Assembly (NCBI GenBank): GCA_019802505.1
Contig: JAFMOC010000299.1
Span: 156,001 to 220,000, forward strand
Origin: Corydoras sp. C115
Taxonomy: Eukaryota > Chordata > Actinopteri > Siluriformes > Callichthyidae
Length of the DNA: 64,000 nucleotides
Direction of reading: 5' to 3'
The notes under the pieces are model-generated. The model was not told the origin of the DNA. It was given only the letters and a program-made list of their open reading frames with translations, and ran no database searches. Of the stretch, positions 41,807 through 52,789 are shown in pieces. A program made the position numbers and the translations under genes. Numbering within the stretch: position 1 is the first letter of the stretch; every line of letters starts with the position of its first letter.

Positions 41807-42792
41807 AGCGCCTGTTCTTTCTGAGGACTCTGAGGAAGAACCATCTGTCCTCAGACATTCTGGTGAACTTCTACCGCTGCACCATTGAGAGCATCCTGAC
41901 CAGCTGCATTACAGTTTGGTACGGGTCCTGCTCTGTGTCAGACCGGAAAGCGTTGCAGAGGGTGGTGAAAGCCGCCCAGCGCATCACCAGATCACCACTT
42001 CCTACCATAGAGGACATCTACACAAAGCGGTGTCTGAAAAGGGCTGGAAAAATACTCAAGGAACCCAGTCACCCTGCAAACGGACTCTTTTCTCTTCTGC
42101 CCTCTGGGAGGCGCTACAGGAGCTTAAGGACTAAGACCACCAGGTACCGGAACAGCTTTTTCCCCACAGCTGTCACACTCCTGAACTCTGCCTCCTGATT
42201 TCCGGACCATATTGACTCACATCAATAATATATGGACTCATACAACATCCACAATATTTAGTTATTTTCATTATCTGTACCACTCAGTGTATATATATAT
42301 ATATATATATATATTCATATTCATATATATATGTTCATAGCTGTATATTTCATATTATAATATGTACATTACATCTGTATATTCCACTAGTCTGTACATC
42401 ATAGCTGTATATTTCATATTTATAATCTGTATATTCACATCTGTATATTCCACTAGTCTGTACATCATAGCTGTATATTTCATATTTATAATCTGTATAT
42501 TCACATCTGTATATTCACATCTGTATATTCCACTAGTCTGTACATCATAGCTGTATATTTCATATTTATAATCTGTATATTCACATCTGTATATTCCACT
42601 AGTCTGTACATCATAGCTGTATATTTCATATTTCATATTATAATCTGTACATTCACATCTGTATATATTACTTACCACTTGTATATATTTATATATCTGC
42701 AATAGCACTTCTGGATGGATGCAAACTGTATTTCGTTGTTCATATTGAGCAATGACAATAAAGTTGAATTCTAATTCTAATTCTAATTCTAA
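41807..42792 (+). mobile_element. 5'-truncated LINE inserted in SINE-A
   Basis: Encodes the last part of a LINE ORF2: QRLFFLRTLRKNHLSSDILV, FYRCTIESILTSCITVWYGS, then LFSLLPSGRRYRSLRTKTTR and NSFFPTAVTLLNS, stop at about 42,198. The 3' untranslated part holds a TA tract (42,290-42,312), a 66-bp minisatellite and the end TGACAATAAAGTTG plus (AATTCT)n. The exact clade is uncertain; a jockey/L2-like group is likely. Confidence 0.85.
42355..42680 (+). repeat. 66-bp minisatellite in the LINE 3' end
   Basis: The anchor CCACTAGTCTGTACATCATA is at 42,384, 42,450, 42,530 and 42,596: spacing 66, 80 and 66. The 80 comes from an extra TCACATCTGTATAT. Confidence 0.93.
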
Positions 42793-42940
42793 TATAGAGT
42801 GTGTGCCCAGCGATAGATTGGCGCCCTGTCCTGGGTGTATCTGCCCAGCGCCTGAAACATTCTCCCCTGGATGGGCATAGGGAACCCCCCCGCGAACCTA
42901 ATAGAGGAGAAAGCGAAAGATAAATGGATAGATCGATGGA

Positions 42941-43082
42941 AATTGCCCCATATATTTGTGTGTGTCTGTGTGAGTGTTTGCCCATTGATAGATAGGTGAT
43001 CTGTCGTGGGTGTATCTGCCCCCTGACCATTGTCAGATTAAGCGGAAGATAATGAATGAATGAATGAATGAATGAATGAATA
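42941..43082 (+). mobile_element. SINE-A 3' fragment, GAAT-type tail
   Basis: AAATTGCCCCATATATTTGT to AGATAATGAATGAATGAATG. Confidence 0.82.
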
Positions 43083-43139
43083 TCCCTGTGTGTTTTTTTA
43101 TTTTTATTCCCATTTATGTTCAGAAAACATTTTCTTGTT

Positions 43140-43560
43140 GGCAAACTAGATCACGATTTAGAAGCGAGCACGACTCCGCGCGGCTGAACGCACGACTTGC
43201 AGTTCCCCCCTCGGGCGCTGCGCGGCGCTGCACGCCTCAGACCGCCGGCTGGTTGCCCCGCTGCCGCCGCTGCCGCTGCTGATGCCTCAGTGTCCTTCGT
43301 TCTGCTGACTGCTCCTCCTGCGCCGCCGCCGCCGCCGCTCCTCCAGCTTCCTACAGACATGTCCACCACGACCGGCGGCGGAGAGTTCGGCAACCCTCTC
43401 CGAAAGTTCAAGCTCGTCTTCCTGGGCGAGCAGAGCGGTAAGAGGCCGCGGACACGCCGCGTTTAGAGCCTTCCAAAGCGGACCGACGGTTCGAGATGCT
43501 CCCCCTCACCCGGGTGACAGCCGCGGCTAATGCTAACCGGGCCTCGCGGCGCACTGAGGC
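43140..43560 (+). promoter_or_regulatory. rab6a: CpG-island promoter of rab6a
   Basis: The GC and CpG density jumps sharply here compared with all neighbouring sequence. The region includes a GC-rich leader with (GCC)n (about 43,320-43,336), the start codon at 43,359, exon 1, and CpG-rich early intron 1. No TATA box stands upstream, as expected for a housekeeping GTPase. The transcription start cannot be placed exactly. Confidence 0.8.
43359..43437 (+). CDS. rab6a: rab6a exon 1: small GTPase Rab6
   Basis: Rab6 is a Golgi-associated small GTPase that controls retrograde Golgi-to-ER and endosome-to-Golgi transport and vesicle tethering. Exon 1 encodes MSTTTGGGEFGNPLRKFKLV and FLGEQS, then one base of the next codon; the N-terminus is a few residues longer than in mammals. 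The P-loop (GEQSVGKTS) is split by intron 1, as in vertebrate RAB6A. The donor is GCG then GTAAGA. Joined in phase, the exons at 43,359, 48,438, 50,241, one exon 4, 53,346, one exon 6, and 60,696 give 190 codons plus one base. Human Rab6A has 208 residues, so only the short prenylated tail exon is missing. Named rab6a from the N-terminus and the Rab6A/A' exon pair; some residues in exons 5 and 6 are RAB6B-like. Confidence 0.93.
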
Positions 43561-43639
43561 GATTTAAACAACGACACGACACTAACGGCACACCGTCCAC
43601 CTTTAATAATAACATTTTAATCTCTTTTTAACGGCTTTC

Positions 43640-46600
43640 ACAATTCCAACAATGACGCGGTGTTGTTAAATAATGGCTCGATAGCGGCATTCTGTCCAGC
43701 GTTAATGCCCAGACGAAGGGCTGTGTCCCAAACGGAGCAGTGAGTGCTACATAGTGTACAATAAGTCAGCACATCGCCCGCTATGCGACCGAGACGCGAT
43801 GTCTTAACGTCTGTTATTGGGACGGAATCCTTTATAAAGCTGGCTAACGCGGGGTGGGTTGTGTTTTTCAGCATTTGCCGATTAAAATGGATGTAGATGA
43901 ATACATTAATGAATTAAAATGAATGTTATACATGATTTGATTGGTTGTTAATAGCGACGAGGCGACGTCATTCATTTATTTCATTCAGCCCCCGTCGATT
44001 CTTTTCATGGTTTAAATGCAGCGTGTGGTTACGACAACGACGAGGGAATGACGTCACGCATGGTTGTTGCATGTAGGCGATTGTCAGGCCGAGATTCACT
44101 AATGTTGGTATTGTACACAACTATAACAGCCACGTTGATGGGTTTAGAGGGGCAGTAGGTGGGGCATCCTCATGAGGAGAGATGGAGGTGGGTGTGGCTG
44201 TCGGGGCCTGGCCCTGCTGTCCAAGAACAAGTAAAAGTAATTTATTTATAGAGTGCTTTTTTACAGTAGTACATCGTCACAAAGCAGCTTTACAGTTTTA
44301 TAAAGCCTTTAAACCCCCAAAGAGCAAGCTGAAGAGACAGTGGCAAGGAAAAACTCCCTGTTGTGTTGTTATTTTCAGGAAGAACCCTTGTGAGGACCGA
44401 GGTTCAGTGGGGGACTCATCCTCCTTGAGCGGGTGGGGGGGGAGCAGCATCAACAGTGTAGGACAGCCATGAGGCTTGCGATTTCCTGGACATGGACATT
44501 AAATAATGGCTCGTTAGCAGCATTCTGTCCAGGGTTAATGCCCAGATGAAGGGCTGTGTCCCAAACGGAGCAGTGAGTGCTACATAGTGTACAATAAGTC
44601 AGTATATCGCCCGCTATGCGACCGAGACGCGATGACTTAACGTCTGTTATTGGGACGGAATCCTTTATAAAGCTGGCTAACGTGGGGTGGGTTGTGTTTT
44701 TCAGCATTTGGTGAATAAATGGATGTAGATGAATACATTAATGAATTAAAATGAATCTTATACATGATTTGATTGGTTGTTAATAGCGACGAGGCGACGT
44801 CATTCATTTAGTTCATTCAGCAGCGTGTGGTTACGACAATGACGAGGGAATGACGTCACGCATGGTTGTTGCATGTAGGCGATTGTCAGGCCGCGATTCA
44901 CTAAAGTTGGTATTGTATACAACTATCACAGCCACGTTGATGGGTTTAGAGGGGCAGTAGGTGGGGCATCCTCATGAGGAGTGATGGAGGTGGGTGTGGC
45001 TGTCGGGGCCTGGTCCTGCTGTCCAAGAACAAGTACAAGTAATTTATTTATGGGGATCTTTTTACAATAGTACATCGTCACAAAGCAGCTTTACAGTTTT
45101 ATAAAGCCTTTAAACCCCCAAAGAGCAAGCCGAAGAGACAGTGGCAAGGAAAAACTCCCTGTTGTGTTGTTATTTTCAGGAAGAACCCTTGTGAGGATCG
45201 GGGCTCCAAACGGAGCAGTGAGTGCTACATAGTGTACAATAAGTCAGCACATCGCCCGCTATGCAACCGAGACGCGATGACTTAACGTCTGTTATTGGGA
45301 CGGAATCCTTTATAAAGCTGGCTAACGCGGGGTGGGTTGTGTTTTTTCAGCATTTGCCGATTAAAATGGATGCAGATTAATACATTAATTAATTAAAATA
45401 AATGTAATACATGATTTGATTGGTTGTTAATAGCGACGAGGCGACGTCATTCATTTATTTCATTCAGCCCCCATCGATTCTTTTCATGGTTTAAATGCAG
45501 CGTGTGGTTACGACAACGACGAGGGAATGACGTCACGCATGGTTGTTGCATGAGGCGATTGTCAGGCCGCGATTCACTAATGTTGGTATTGTACACAACT
45601 ATAACAGCCACGTTGATGGGTTTAGAGGGGCAGTAGGTGGGGCATCCTCATGAGGAGAGATGGAGGTGGGTGTGGCTGTCGGGGCCTGGCCCTGCTGTCC
45701 AAGAACAAGTACAAGTAATTTATTTATGGGGATCTTTTTACAATAGTACATCATCACAAAGCAGCTTTACAGTTTTATAAAGCCTTTAAACCCCCAAAGA
45801 GCAAGCCGAAGAGACAGTGGCAAGGAAAAAACTCCCTGTTGTGTTGTTATTTTCAGAAAGAACCCTTGTGAGGACCAAGGCTCAGTGGGGGGCTAATCCT
45901 CCTTGAGTGGGAGGGGCAGCATCAACAGTGTAGGACAGCCATGAGGCTTGCGATTTCCTGGACATGTCTTCAACCCATCACAGGGAAGACACCAGTATTA
46001 ACACATATTCAATTCATGAGGAGAGATGGAGGTGGGTGTGGCTGTCGGAGCCTGTCTCTGTTGTCCTAGAACCAAAGGCCTTGCTATGCCCTGGATGTGA
46101 CTCCAACCCATCACAGGGCAGACATCAGTATTAACACGTATTCAAACCTGGGGCAATTAAATCTCACCGGCTCACAGCACCTGGGAATCAAAGTCCCAGA
46201 CCAGCATCAGTCACTGCACCTTCATATTAACGATTGAAATGTAAAATGATTAATACACCTCTATTATTGTGTTGTTCACTATATTTCGATCGACACGATT
46301 TGATTGGTTGTTAATAGCGACAAAGCGACGTGAGTCATTTCGTTCATTCAGCCCCCATCAGTTATTTTCATGGTTTAAATGCAGTGTGTGGTTACGGCAA
46401 CGAACAACATCATGCATAGTTGCATGTAGGCGATTGTCAGGCCTTGATTCACTAATGTTTCTATTGTGTACAACTATAACAGCAACGTTGATGGGTTTAG
46501 AGGGGCAGTCGGTGGGGCACACCACCTACTCACACCACCTGGAAATCAAAGACCCAGACCAGCATCAATCACTGCACTTCCATATCAACCCTCCTGTGTG

Positions 46601-47110
46601 TAATCCAGTCTCTGGTTCTATGTTCTTGTTCTGATATTCTATAGTTAGTATCCACACATGTAAAAGGCAGTATTCGTCTCAGCATATGGCGATTAAAATG
46701 TAAATTTATTAATACGCATTTTGGCTATGAGGTGAAATACCATCTATTATTGTGTTGTTGACTATATTTCGATCGACATGATTTGATTGGTTGTTAACAG
46801 CAACGAGGCGGCATGAGTCATTTAGTTCATTCAGCCCCCATCGATTCTTTTCATGGTTTAAATGCAACCAAAACGATGATGGAATGACGTCACGCATGGT
46901 TGTTGCATGAAGGCGATTGTCAGGCCTCGATTCACTAATGTTTGTATTGTATACAACTATAACAGCAACGTTGATGGGTTTAGAGGGGCAGTAGGTGGGC
47001 CATCAGCTCATCTTCATGAGGAGAGATGGAGCTGGGAAGAGGGAGTGGCTATCGGAGGCTATCCCTGCTGGCCTAGAACCAAAGGCCTTATGCCCTGGAT
47101 GTGACTCCAA
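43640..47110 (+). repeat. Five-copy tandem duplication in rab6a intron 1
   Basis: ATTGGTTGTTAATAGCGACG is at about 43,940, 44,770, 45,419, 46,302 and 46,788, and CAACGTTGATGGGTTTAGAG or a close variant is near 44,130, 44,935, 45,610, 46,484 and 46,970. Copies 1-3 are the most alike and include repeat B copies (44,229, 45,015, 45,708). Copies 4-5 are shorter and more diverged. Each ends with GGGGCAGTAGGTGGGGCATC-type text. Confidence 0.9.
44229..45965 (+). repeat. Repeat B copies within the tandem units
   Basis: Three copies (44,229-44,465, 45,015-45,195, 45,708-45,965) with TAATTTATTTATAGAGTGCT, CACAAAGCAGCTTTACAG and CCCAAAGAGCAAGC. The second is cut short. They were copied along with the tandem unit. 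Confidence 0.82.
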
Positions 47111-47498
47111 CCCATCACACTGCATGCAACAATTCATTCAAACCTGGGACAATTAAATCTCACCTGCTCACAGCACCTGGGAATTAAAGTCCCAGACCAG
47201 CGTCAGTCTGCACTTCTATATCAGCCCTCCTGTGTGTAATCTATTCTCTGGTTCTAAGTTCTTGTTCTGCTGTTCTATAGTTAGTATCTGCACACAATTT
47301 TCTGCTCCGGCCTCTAAAACACTAAAAACCGACAGGTTTGAGCGACAGTCCCATCACATCAGACCATCTTAGATAACTGTCTTCATTACAAATGCCCTGT
47401 AAAGTCATCATAAACAAGACTCACTGGTATGTGAATAGTGCTGAGCAGAAGGTAACCATAGCAACCCAGAAGTTATCTTTTCTTCCCCACAGTATCCA

Positions 47499-47772
47499 TT
47501 CATTTATTCATTCGTTATCATCCGCTTAATCGGACGCTGGGGCAAGCCAAACTATTGCTTAGGACACTCACACAATCACACTCTATATGGGGCGATTTAG
47601 AGCTTTCAATTCACCTTGAATCCATGTTTTTGCCCTGTGGGAGGAAACCAGAGAACCCGGAGGAAACCCACGCAGACACGGGGAGAACATGCAAACTCCA
47701 CCCAGATTCTGGGATTCGAACCTGGATCCCCAGCGCTGAGAGGAGAACATGCCAACCACTATCCCACCGTTA
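47499..47772 (-). mobile_element. SINE-A, diverged reverse copy
   Basis: TTCATTCGTTATCATCCGCT to CCAACCACTATCCCACC, lacking the CAGGGGAGAACG part. Confidence 0.82.
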
Positions 47773-48437
47773 TTAGTCTGCAGAAGTGAATCAGTGACAC
47801 ACCGGAGGCACTTTAAAATGCACCGTTTGCATTGTGGGTAACTGATAGAGGGTATACAGATACAGTGTGTGTCAATTAGTACGAGACCTGACATGCCGGC
47901 TTGCCCCCGAGCTCTAGTTCCTGTTGCCCCCACAGAATCTCCGACAGGTGCATTGCTTACCTTTCTAATGTCCCCGGCTCCGCCTCCCGTTTCCTAACCA
48001 CCAAGTGGCTGCCACGTCTCCTCACCAGCTATTTCAGGATGCTTTGCTAACGAGGGGTTTTGTGCTGCACTGGGACGAAGTGGGGGGCATCTAGGTGCCC
48101 CCACAGTTCTCCTGTTTTTGGCGTGACTGTTGATGCCATCTGCCTACCCCTATGCACTCCACCTAGTGGAGAAAGAGCAGGAGGACGATTCGGAACCCTG
48201 CGTTTCCCTCGTCCATGCGGTGACATCACTATCACTGCTTTTAACCGGACATTAAAAAAAAAAAAATATATATATATATATATATAAAGATAGAACGCTT
48301 TAAAGATATAAAGATAGAACGGGCCAAACAGAAGTGTCTGAACTCGATTAGTGATGTCAGGGTTTATAAAATGTTCTGCCTTTTGTAATCAATCAGTGGT
48401 GGACGTTCTAACTGTACCGTCTCTCTTTTCTTTGCAG
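47773..48437. other. rab6a intron 1, end
   Basis: Unique-looking, rather GC-rich sequence at 47,850-48,240 with no recognised family, then a short A/TA run (48,252-48,284). The acceptor of exon 2 (CTCTTTTCTTTGCAG) ends it. Confidence 0.45.
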
Positions 48438-48496
48438 TTGGCAAGACGTCTTTAATCACCAGGTTTATGTACGACAGCTTCGATAACACCTACCAG
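48438..48496 (+). CDS. rab6a: rab6a exon 2
   Basis: 59 nt; the first two bases complete valine, then GKTSLITRFMYDSFDNTYQ. It supplies the P-loop lysine and serine/threonine and the start of switch I. Acceptor CTTTTCTTTGCAG, donor CAG then GTATGA. Confidence 0.97.
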
Positions 48497-48554
48497 GTAT
48501 GAGACCGCCCGTCCCACACACGCTCAGGACACTTATTTACTTGATTTACTTGAC

Positions 48555-48632
48555 TTGGTCCATGTTTTTGGACTGTGGGAGGAAACCGGAGAACCCGGAG
48601 GAAACCCACGCGGACATGGGGAGAACATGGTC
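48555..48632 (-). mobile_element. SINE-A fragment, reverse
   Basis: CTTGGTCCATGTTTTTGGAC to GGGGAGAACATGG. Confidence 0.8.
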
Positions 48633-49104
48633 AATCACACTATGAGAAGTATAGCACGCTGCATGCTGTTTTTGGTTGTTCTGGATGGATGACATTGATG
48701 GAGAATGTGTGGAACTTTATATTTTGGTTGAATTCTCTTAACCAGTGTTTAAATGTCCTTTATAAATACATACAGCTTGAACACAATGATGATAATTAAT
48801 GAGCAATCTTCACGTTTTAATTTCCTGACAAAGTATGAGTGAAGACACTGCCCTCTATGGGAGTGACGGGGATGAGGTAACACATTACAGCTACACTAAT
48901 TTGTGTTATATATTATGTTTTTCAGACTATGCTGCATATTGTGTCAGTGTGTGTGTGTGTGTGAGATTTGTGTTTAATTTCTCTTTGGGCGACTTGGACG
49001 CCTTAAACTCATACTGTAAATAAAACCAGACATTTATTGACCTGCTTAATAATTCTACTGTGTAGCTGTAGTTTCTTCGTAACTTCTGACTTGTGTTGTT
49101 CTCA

Positions 49105-49162
49105 TTTGTAAGTCGCTTTGGATAAAAGCATCTGCTAAACGACTAGATGTAAATGTAATGAC
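49105..49162 (+). repeat. L2-type LINE tail fragment
   Basis: TTTGTAAGTCGCTTTGGATA and AAAGCATCTGCTAAACGACT, the widespread fish L2 3' end. Confidence 0.75.
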
Positions 49163-49344
49163 ATGAAAAAATTTTTTTCATTTATCCAATTGATTGATTA
49201 ATCTAAAAAATTTATTTGTAATTGAACGATTAATCGATTATCAAAATAATCGTTAGTTGCGGCCCTACTGTAAATACGGCGACACAATAAATAAATAATA
49301 TAAATTAATAATAAAAATTTACACACGACGACACAAGAACAGTC

Positions 49345-49687
49345 GTAACTCGCAATTATCCATCCATCCATTATCTCCCGCTTTATCCTATATTAGGGCC
49401 ACAGGGAGCTTCCCCATGCCCGTCCAGGTGAGAACATTTCGGGCGCTGGGTAGATACACTCAGGACAGGGGGGCAATCTATCGCTGGGCACACACTCACT
49501 CACACACACACTCTATATGGGGCAATTTGAAGAACTCAATTGACTTGATCCATGTTTTTGGACTGTGGGAGGAAACCCACGCGGATGCGGGGAGAAACAT
49601 GCAAACTCCACCCAGATGGGGATTCGAACCAGGTATCCCTAATGCTGAGAGGAGAACATGCTAAACCACTAAGCCACCGTGCCGCCC
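49345..49687 (-). mobile_element. SINE-A, reverse full-length copy
   Basis: Flanked by CTCGCAATTAT on both sides. CCATCCATCCATTATCTCCC to GCCACCGTGCCGCCC. Confidence 0.93.
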
Positions 49688-49857
49688 TTCACCTCGCAAT
49701 TATAAAAATAAAAAAGGAAACATAAAACACTTATAAAGCATAAGATAAAATAAAAAGAATGATATCTAAAACCAGAAACTGCCATTAAAAATGATAAAAG
49801 TGATTTATTTTTAGTTTAGAATTGATCCTCCACATTTATCCTATCCGTGCAGTGAAA

Positions 49858-49892
<35 letters not shown>
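49858..49892. repeat. (AC)n microsatellite
   Basis: About 16 units followed by ATACATAC. Confidence 0.95.
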
Positions 49893-49897
<5 letters not shown>

Positions 49898-49904
49898 TAC
49901 TGTG

Positions 49905-50092
49905 TGAAGTGAGCACACGTCCCCGCAGTGGTGGGCAGCCTTGCACACGGCGCCCCGGGGAGCAATTTGGGGTTTTGCCCAAGGGCAATTGTACCAACAT
50001 GGTACCTGTGGTGTCAGCAGGGATCGGGATTCGAACCGGGGACCTTCAGGTCACGAGGCTGGTTCCTTAACCACAAACCCATGAATGCCCCA
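49905..50092 (-). repeat. SINE-C (second tRNA-derived family)
   Basis: On the minus strand GTGGTTAAGGAACCAGCCTC (A-box region) and CCGGTTCGAATCCCG (B box) form a tRNA-like head, followed by a body with GGTACCATGTTGGTACAAT and GGGGCGCCGTGTGCAAGG. Its sequence is unrelated to SINE-A outside the boxes. Confidence 0.75.
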
Positions 50093-50240
50093 TTTTTGTC
50101 ATTTAATGACAGAAATGTCCGAAATGGCGTTAACCCTCAAATAAATAAATCAGTAAATTTGTTTGTAGATGGTCCCTCCTCCTTAATAATCAGGCTGATT
50201 TTGTGTTTTAATTATTGCTCGTCTTTGTTTCTGACCTCAG

Positions 50241-50294
50241 GCCACAATTGGGATCGACTTCCTGTCAAAAACCATGTACCTGGAAGATCGCACG
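50241..50294 (+). CDS. rab6a: rab6a exon 3
   Basis: 54 nt, phase 0 at both ends: [18 protein letters not shown], the switch I effector loop (TIGIDF) and the next strand, identical in form to vertebrate Rab6. Acceptor TCTGACCTCAG, donor ACG then GTAAGA. Confidence 0.97.
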
Positions 50295-50591
50295 GTAAGA
50301 GACTCCCGTCGTCGCCACGGCGTCTACGTTCAATCCTATAATACCCCCTAACTATCAGCATGTTCATGATCATTTTGGATCTTCAGATCGTCAACCGGAT
50401 CCGTAACCCTGCATTCTGTGTAGATTTGCACGGCTTACCCTCATGGTGTGTGTGCGTGTGTGTGTGTGAGTGTGTGAGAGAGGGATGTTATATGTTTCAT
50501 TTTGGCTTGGTTGTGTTTTTGTCCATCCCCCTCCACCCACGACGGTTGCCACACCGCGCTCTGGTGGCCCCCTCTGTACGGACGACGATAG

Positions 50592-50697
50592 ATCCGGCTG
50601 CAGCTGTGGGACACCGCGGGGCAGGAGCGCTTCCGTAGCCTCATCCCCAGCTACATCCGCGACTCCGCGGCCGCCGTGGTGGTCTATGATATCGCAA
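50592..50697 (+). CDS. rab6a: rab6a exon 4a (Rab6A'-type)
   Basis: 106 nt, phase 0 to 1. IRLQLWDTAGQERFRSLIPS, then YIRDSAAAVVVYDIA. It carries the G3 motif (WDTAGQE) and switch II. The I at the first position and the AA after RDS are the residues that define the Rab6A' isoform in mammals. The acceptor (GACGACGATAG) has a weak pyrimidine tract; the donor is GCAA then GTAGGT. Using exons 4a and 4b together would shift the frame, so they must be alternatives. Confidence 0.93.
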
Positions 50698-51130
50698 GTA
50701 GGTATCCGGCGTGGCGCCCGCGACGGCGCCGCGGATCTGGGAGCTGAATGGCACTCATCGGGTTCCGCGCTCACGTTGGACGAACTCCGTTTCGTCCCAA
50801 ACCAGACAAATTCAGTTCTCCGGTTCTCATGGATCCCGTTAGCTCAGACACTCTTTATGAGACGGACGGGGCGTCCAACATGGCGTCCGCCCGCAGAGTG
50901 CCGTTCACAGATCCCGAAGTGCCGGAGCGCCTCGTTCGCATGCCCCGCTCGTTTCCTCTAAGCTTCCGGAGATGCCGTGCTGCTCCATGCCTCCGGTCCG
51001 AGGGTTCTCGGCTCTGGATGATCGATCAGTCGTTAATTCAGCCTCCTCGCTCTCTCTCTCTCTCTCTCTTCTTGATTCCTGTCTGTTCTGCTGCCACGTC
51101 TCTACCGCATGCTGTGGACTGGGTCTTCAG

Positions 51131-51236
51131 GTTCGGCTGCAGCTGTGGGACACCGCGGGGCAGGAGCGCTTCCGTAGCCTCATTCCCAGCTACATCCGCG
51201 ACTCCACTATCGCCGTAGTGGTCTATGATATCACCA
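51131..51236 (+). CDS. rab6a: rab6a exon 4b (Rab6A-type)
   Basis: 106 nt, same phases as exon 4a and 433 bp behind it. VRLQLWDTAGQERFRSLIPS, then YIRDSTIAVVVYDIT. The V and the TI after RDS are the Rab6A-type residues (TV in mammals). Acceptor CTGGGTCTTCAG, a better pyrimidine tract than 4a; donor ACCA then GTGAGT. Confidence 0.96.
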
Positions 51237-51689
51237 GTGAGTCAGAATCAATTACTCCCGGCTAGTATTTATATTTATATATGGGTATTATGGGTATATA
51301 TATATATATAAACGCACCATCTACTCACCATATACAGACCCTTTCCAAAAAAATTGCTTTTTGCTTTTAAAATTTCAGCATGCATTTTGTTCTAATCGTT
51401 TTTTAACCTTTCTGTAATGTGGTTTGCTGTGCTTTTGCATGTTCTCTCTCAAAAATATATGAATGAAATCATTTTCCGTTTTCCAATCTGCTTATCCTGT
51501 TCAGAGTTACACTCTGGTAGAGGGGTGCTGGAGCCTATCCCAGCACTTATGGACTAAAAGGTGGAGTGGGGGGTTGGGGGGGGAGTGTTGAATCCAGAGC
51601 ATTTTTACTGTCAGGTGACAATGCACCACCGTGTTACACTTATATATGTACATTTTGTTTATTGACTTTAAGTATCATTATTAAGTGTA

Positions 51690-52125
51690 GTGTCATGGGA
51701 TGAGGGGGGGTTCCCCATGCCCATTCAGGAGAGAACGTTTCGGGCGCTGGGCAGATACACCGGACAGGACGCCAATCTATCAATGGGCACACACTCACTC
51801 ACACAGACACACACACATTATATTGGGGCAATTCAATTTGAACCTTGAATTCATGTTTGTGGACTGTGAGGGGGGTCCCCATGTCCATCCACTGGAGAAC
51901 GTTTTGGGCGCTGGGCAGATACACCCAGGACAGGATGCCAATCTATCACTGAACACACACTCACTCACACACACACACCCAACTTGAAACTTGAATTCAT
52001 GTTTGTGGACTGGGAGGGGAGGGGGTTCCCTATGCCCATCCATAGGGAAACCGGAGAACCCAGAGGAAACCCACACGGACACGGGGAGAACATGCAAACA
52101 CAACCCAGTTCGGGATTCGTTCAAA
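51690..52125 (-). mobile_element. Two SINE-A fragments, reverse
   Basis: 51,700-51,868 (GGGGGGGTTCCCCATGCCCA to CATGTTTGTGGACTGTGAGG) and 51,869-52,125 (a second start GGGGGTCCCCATGTCCATCC, ending GCAAACACAACCCAG). A partial third start (GTTCCCTATGCCCATCC) sits at 52,026. Confidence 0.82.
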
Positions 52126-52189
52126 GCTTTAAATACTAAGATTTAAAATATTGTATGTATTAAAATATTTATATTATCTGTTTTTAGTG

Positions 52190-52335
52190 TATAGATCTGG
52201 ATTAGGGTTCAAATCCCTAGTTCATTAAAGCTGTCAGCGTGGGCCCTTGAGGAAGGCCCTTCACTCTGATTCCTCCAGGGGGCCGTATGATACACCCTGT
52301 ATGCTGTTCTGTATACTTACTGTATAGGATGTGTT
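52190..52335 (+). repeat. SINE-B fragment
   Basis: TTAGGGTTCAAATCCCTAGT, then CCCTTCACTCTGATTCCTCC and GACAAACATATCCGCTAAAC. Confidence 0.65.
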
Positions 52336-52447
52336 TGACAAACATATCCGCTAAACGAACTCATGTTTTCGGATTGTAGTGGCCCAGAGATGTGAATAAG
52401 GGCGCCAACCAATCACAGTGTAGAACTCGAGCACCTCAAACAGATTT

Positions 52448-52776
52448 TATCCATCCATCCATTATCTTCCGCTTTATCCTCTATAAGGGTCGTGGGGGGT
52501 GGGGGGGGGGTTCTCCATGCCCATCCAGGGGAAAATGTTTCGGGCGCCAGGACAGGGGGGCAATCTATCACTCTGGACACACACTCACTTACACACACAC
52601 TCTATATGGGGCAATTTGGAGAATTCAATTCACCTTGATCCATGTTTTTGGACTGTGGGAGGAAACCCACGGGGACACGGGGAGAACATGGAAACTCCAC
52701 CCAGATGGGGATTCGAACTGGGAATCCCTAACGCTGAGAGAACATGCTAAACCACTAAGCCACCGTGCCACCCCCA
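52448..52776 (-). mobile_element. SINE-A, reverse copy
   Basis: ATCCATCCATCCATTATCTT to GCCACCGTGCCACCCC, with a short deletion of the GGCAGATACACC part. Confidence 0.9.
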
Positions 52777-52789
52777 AACGAACTGTAGT

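Larger units (their letters stand above)
41649..42940 (+). mobile_element. SINE-A split by a LINE
   Basis: The first half (41,649-41,806, ending AAATTGCCCCAT) and second half (42,793-42,940, starting ATATAGAGTGTGTGCCCAGC) abut perfectly if the LINE between them is removed. Confidence 0.9.

Noticed and set aside
43638..43874. 78-codon minus frame repeated at 44,450 as a small gene
   Set aside because: Lies in a tandem intronic duplication; the third copy does not preserve it as a complete frame and no family is known to me.
49990..50060. tRNA gene at GGTTCGAATCCCG on the minus strand
   Set aside because: Part of SINE-C; no acceptor-stem pairing and a long SINE body follows.
50470..51218. Plus frames of 163 and 156 codons around exons 4a/4b
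   Set aside because: They read the exons in wrong frames through GC-rich intron; the true frame gives Rab6 sequence.
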